DNA of 16,336 nt. It comes from Candidatus Heimdallarchaeota archaeon. GTDB lineage: Archaea > Asgardarchaeota > Heimdallarchaeia > Heimdallarchaeales > Kariarchaeaceae. Shown piece by piece: positions 15,557-16,336 of the stretch. The stretch lies in contig JAOUKW010000043.1 of the NCBI GenBank assembly GCA_029882335.1, positions 1-16,336 on the forward strand, in the 5' to 3' direction. Below the pieces are notes generated by a model. That model had not been told where the DNA came from, did not search any database, and saw only the letters and a list, made by a program, of their open reading frames with translations. Within the stretch, counting starts at the first letter, position 1. Each line of letters opens with the position of its first letter. The position numbers and the translations under genes were made by a program.

Positions 15557-15874
15557 TCCCATCTCAACAAATTGAATTTCCTGAATTTTCTCATATAAAT
15601 GATAGATTCTAGTCAAAAGAGAGTTAATAATAAAATTGACATTTCCATTTGTTTCACTTACAAGCTTAATAATTTGACTTTGGTTTAGTTCAATAATTTC
15701 TCCTTTTATATCACTTGTTGGAGATCTAAGAAGGTCTTCTGGCTGAAAGAAAGGAAATTGGGAAAGAATCAAATATTCAAGTGCAAAACGTTTTCGTGTA
15801 TCATTGGGTAAATCTATTTGTGAACTGAATATCTCAATTAATTTTGATAGATGTTCAGGAACGTATACCTTCAT
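15551..15874 (-). CDS. Small helical hypothetical protein
   Basis: A 107-residue protein of unknown function. It opens with a strand-like MKVYVPEHL followed by an amphipathic helix (SKLIEIFSSQ). A second helix (DTRKRFALEYLILSQ) and two C-terminal helices (about 64-105) follow, loosely resembling ribbon-helix-helix or small regulatory proteins. It has no membrane segment and no cysteine. Evidence that it is real: a well-placed TATA-like box 22-31 bases upstream, ordinary codon use, and no long opposing frame over most of its length. Its stop lies inside the end of the oxidoreductase gene, with six bases shared. A regulatory role is only a guess. Confidence 0.6.
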   Translation of the reverse strand: MKVYVPEHLSKLIEIFSSQIDLPNDTRKRFALEYLILSQFPFFQPEDLLRSPTSDIKGEIIELNQSQIIKLVSETNGNVNFIINSLLTRIYHLYEKIQEIQFVEMGL

Positions 15875-15895
15875 ATTTGATGGTACGATTTATGC

Positions 15896-15905
15896 AATAT
15901 AAATT
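15896..15905 (-). promoter_or_regulatory. Putative TATA box for the 107-residue protein gene
   Basis: The minus strand reads aatttatatt, 22-31 bases before the ATG at 15874. This is the spacing expected for a leaderless archaeal transcript. Confidence 0.4.
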
Positions 15906-15977
15906 AATGAGACATAACTAAAAGTAATAAATTTTATTAAAGTAATAAATCAAATAAATATTAATTATAGTGGATTA

Positions 15978-16336
15978 TTATAGTTTTTTGAATTTTTTAA
16001 CAACAGCGAAAGTTGCTAAAAATCCAATAAAGAAAATCACGGAGGGTGCTGGTAATCCTTTACCTTTACCAACAATTAATGTACCAACCATATTTTCATG
16101 ACCAGTTTCACTGCAATAAAATTCATACTCAGTATCATCATCAGGAGTCATCATATTAAACATTTTAACACCCATGTGTCCATCTGTTGTATTCATTACT
16201 GCTAAGTGTACTTTATCCATATCATCATCACCATCAATAGTAAAATCATGAGTAACATTTGATTGGTTTTTAAACATAATCATAACACAAGTATTCTTTT
16301 CTACAGTGAGCTCGGTAGTGTTAAATGTAAGATCTG
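15978..16336 (-). CDS. Cupredoxin-domain protein with C-terminal membrane anchor (partial, 5' end outside window)
   Basis: The frame is open from the TAA at 15978-15980 to the right edge, about 118 residues. The ATG at 16283 is internal: the codons before it (reading TELTVEKNTCVMIMFKN) complete a cupredoxin strand, so the start lies beyond the window. Copper-ligand candidates are the His in NVTHDFTID and the Cys, His and Met in FYCSETGHENMVGTL, in the usual order for a type 1 blue copper site. The C-terminus has a short GKGKGLPAPS linker, one hydrophobic helix (SVIFFIGFLATFAVV) and a basic KKFKKL end. This tripartite tail resembles archaeal C-terminal sorting/anchoring signals and would hold the copper domain outside the membrane. 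The likely role is electron transfer or copper handling at the cell surface. Confidence 0.85.
   Translation of the reverse strand, partial: DLTFNTTELTVEKNTCVMIMFKNQSNVTHDFTIDGDDDMDKVHLAVMNTTDGHMGVKMFNMMTPDDDTEYEFYCSETGHENMVGTLIVGKGKGLPAPSVIFFIGFLATFAVVKKFKKL

Noticed and set aside
15978..16283. Cupredoxin gene starting at the internal ATG at 16283
   Set aside because: The frame stays open to the window edge and the upstream codons form the missing cupredoxin strand, so this would truncate the domain and remove the signal peptide expected for an anchored outer-face protein.
1..16336. Defence system, CRISPR array, prophage or transposon
   Set aside because: There are no regularly spaced direct repeats, no nuclease, integrase or transposase signatures and no terminal inverted repeats; the genes are metabolic, envelope or GTPase functions.

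Overview
This is a strongly AT-rich prokaryotic window that reads as archaeal. Several genes have a TATA-like box about 22-35 bases before the start codon and no Shine-Dalgarno sequence, as expected for leaderless archaeal transcripts. Other archaeal signs are a tungsten-type aldehyde:ferredoxin oxidoreductase, a cupredoxin with a membrane-anchored C-terminal tail, and a very large surface protein ending in a zinc ribbon. A stand-alone Ras-superfamily GTPase with a complete G1-G5 set (including the Gln after DxxG) makes an Asgard archaeon the most likely source, perhaps of the Heimdall or Loki type. This placement is inference; no rRNA or single-copy marker is present.

Layout, left to right: (1) 1-108, the last 35 codons of an unidentified gene. 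(2) 303-4034, a 1243-residue secreted and membrane-anchored protein with a PPC-like beta domain, a long helical region, beta-sandwich repeats, one transmembrane helix and a cytosolic four-cysteine zinc ribbon. (3) 4382-4933 (minus), a histidine-phosphatase-family enzyme. (4) 5227-5814, a small N-terminally anchored protein of unknown function. (5) 5849-7075 (minus), a polytopic GT-C (GT87-like) glycosyltransferase. (6) 7250-10777, two abutting half-transporter genes that together form a heterodimeric ABC exporter with one degenerate ATP site. (7) 10936-12512, a Ras-like GTPase followed by an unrecognised protein whose reading frame continues upstream through a CxxC segment to the GTPase stop. 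(8) 12517-13536 (minus), a SAM-dependent methyltransferase with an N-terminal winged-helix-like region. (9) 13742-15556, an aldehyde:ferredoxin oxidoreductase family protein. (10) 15551-15874 (minus), a small helical hypothetical protein whose end overlaps the oxidoreductase gene. (11) 15978 to the right edge (minus), the C-terminal part of a cupredoxin, which continues past the window.

Only two arrangements look like functional units. The ABC pair has the second start directly after the first stop and a strong internal GGAGGA. The GTPase and its downstream gene probably form a two-gene operon. The rest are single genes, often in divergent or convergent pairs with their own promoters. Three products point to the cell envelope: the large surface protein, the GT-C enzyme (probably surface glycan assembly) and the anchored cupredoxin. 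No tRNA, rRNA, CRISPR array, transposase, integrase or phage gene was seen. The most unusual items are the GTPase/CxxC-protein pair with its missing conventional start, the single-pass surface protein with a cytosolic zinc ribbon, and the unusual ligand spacing of the cupredoxin.
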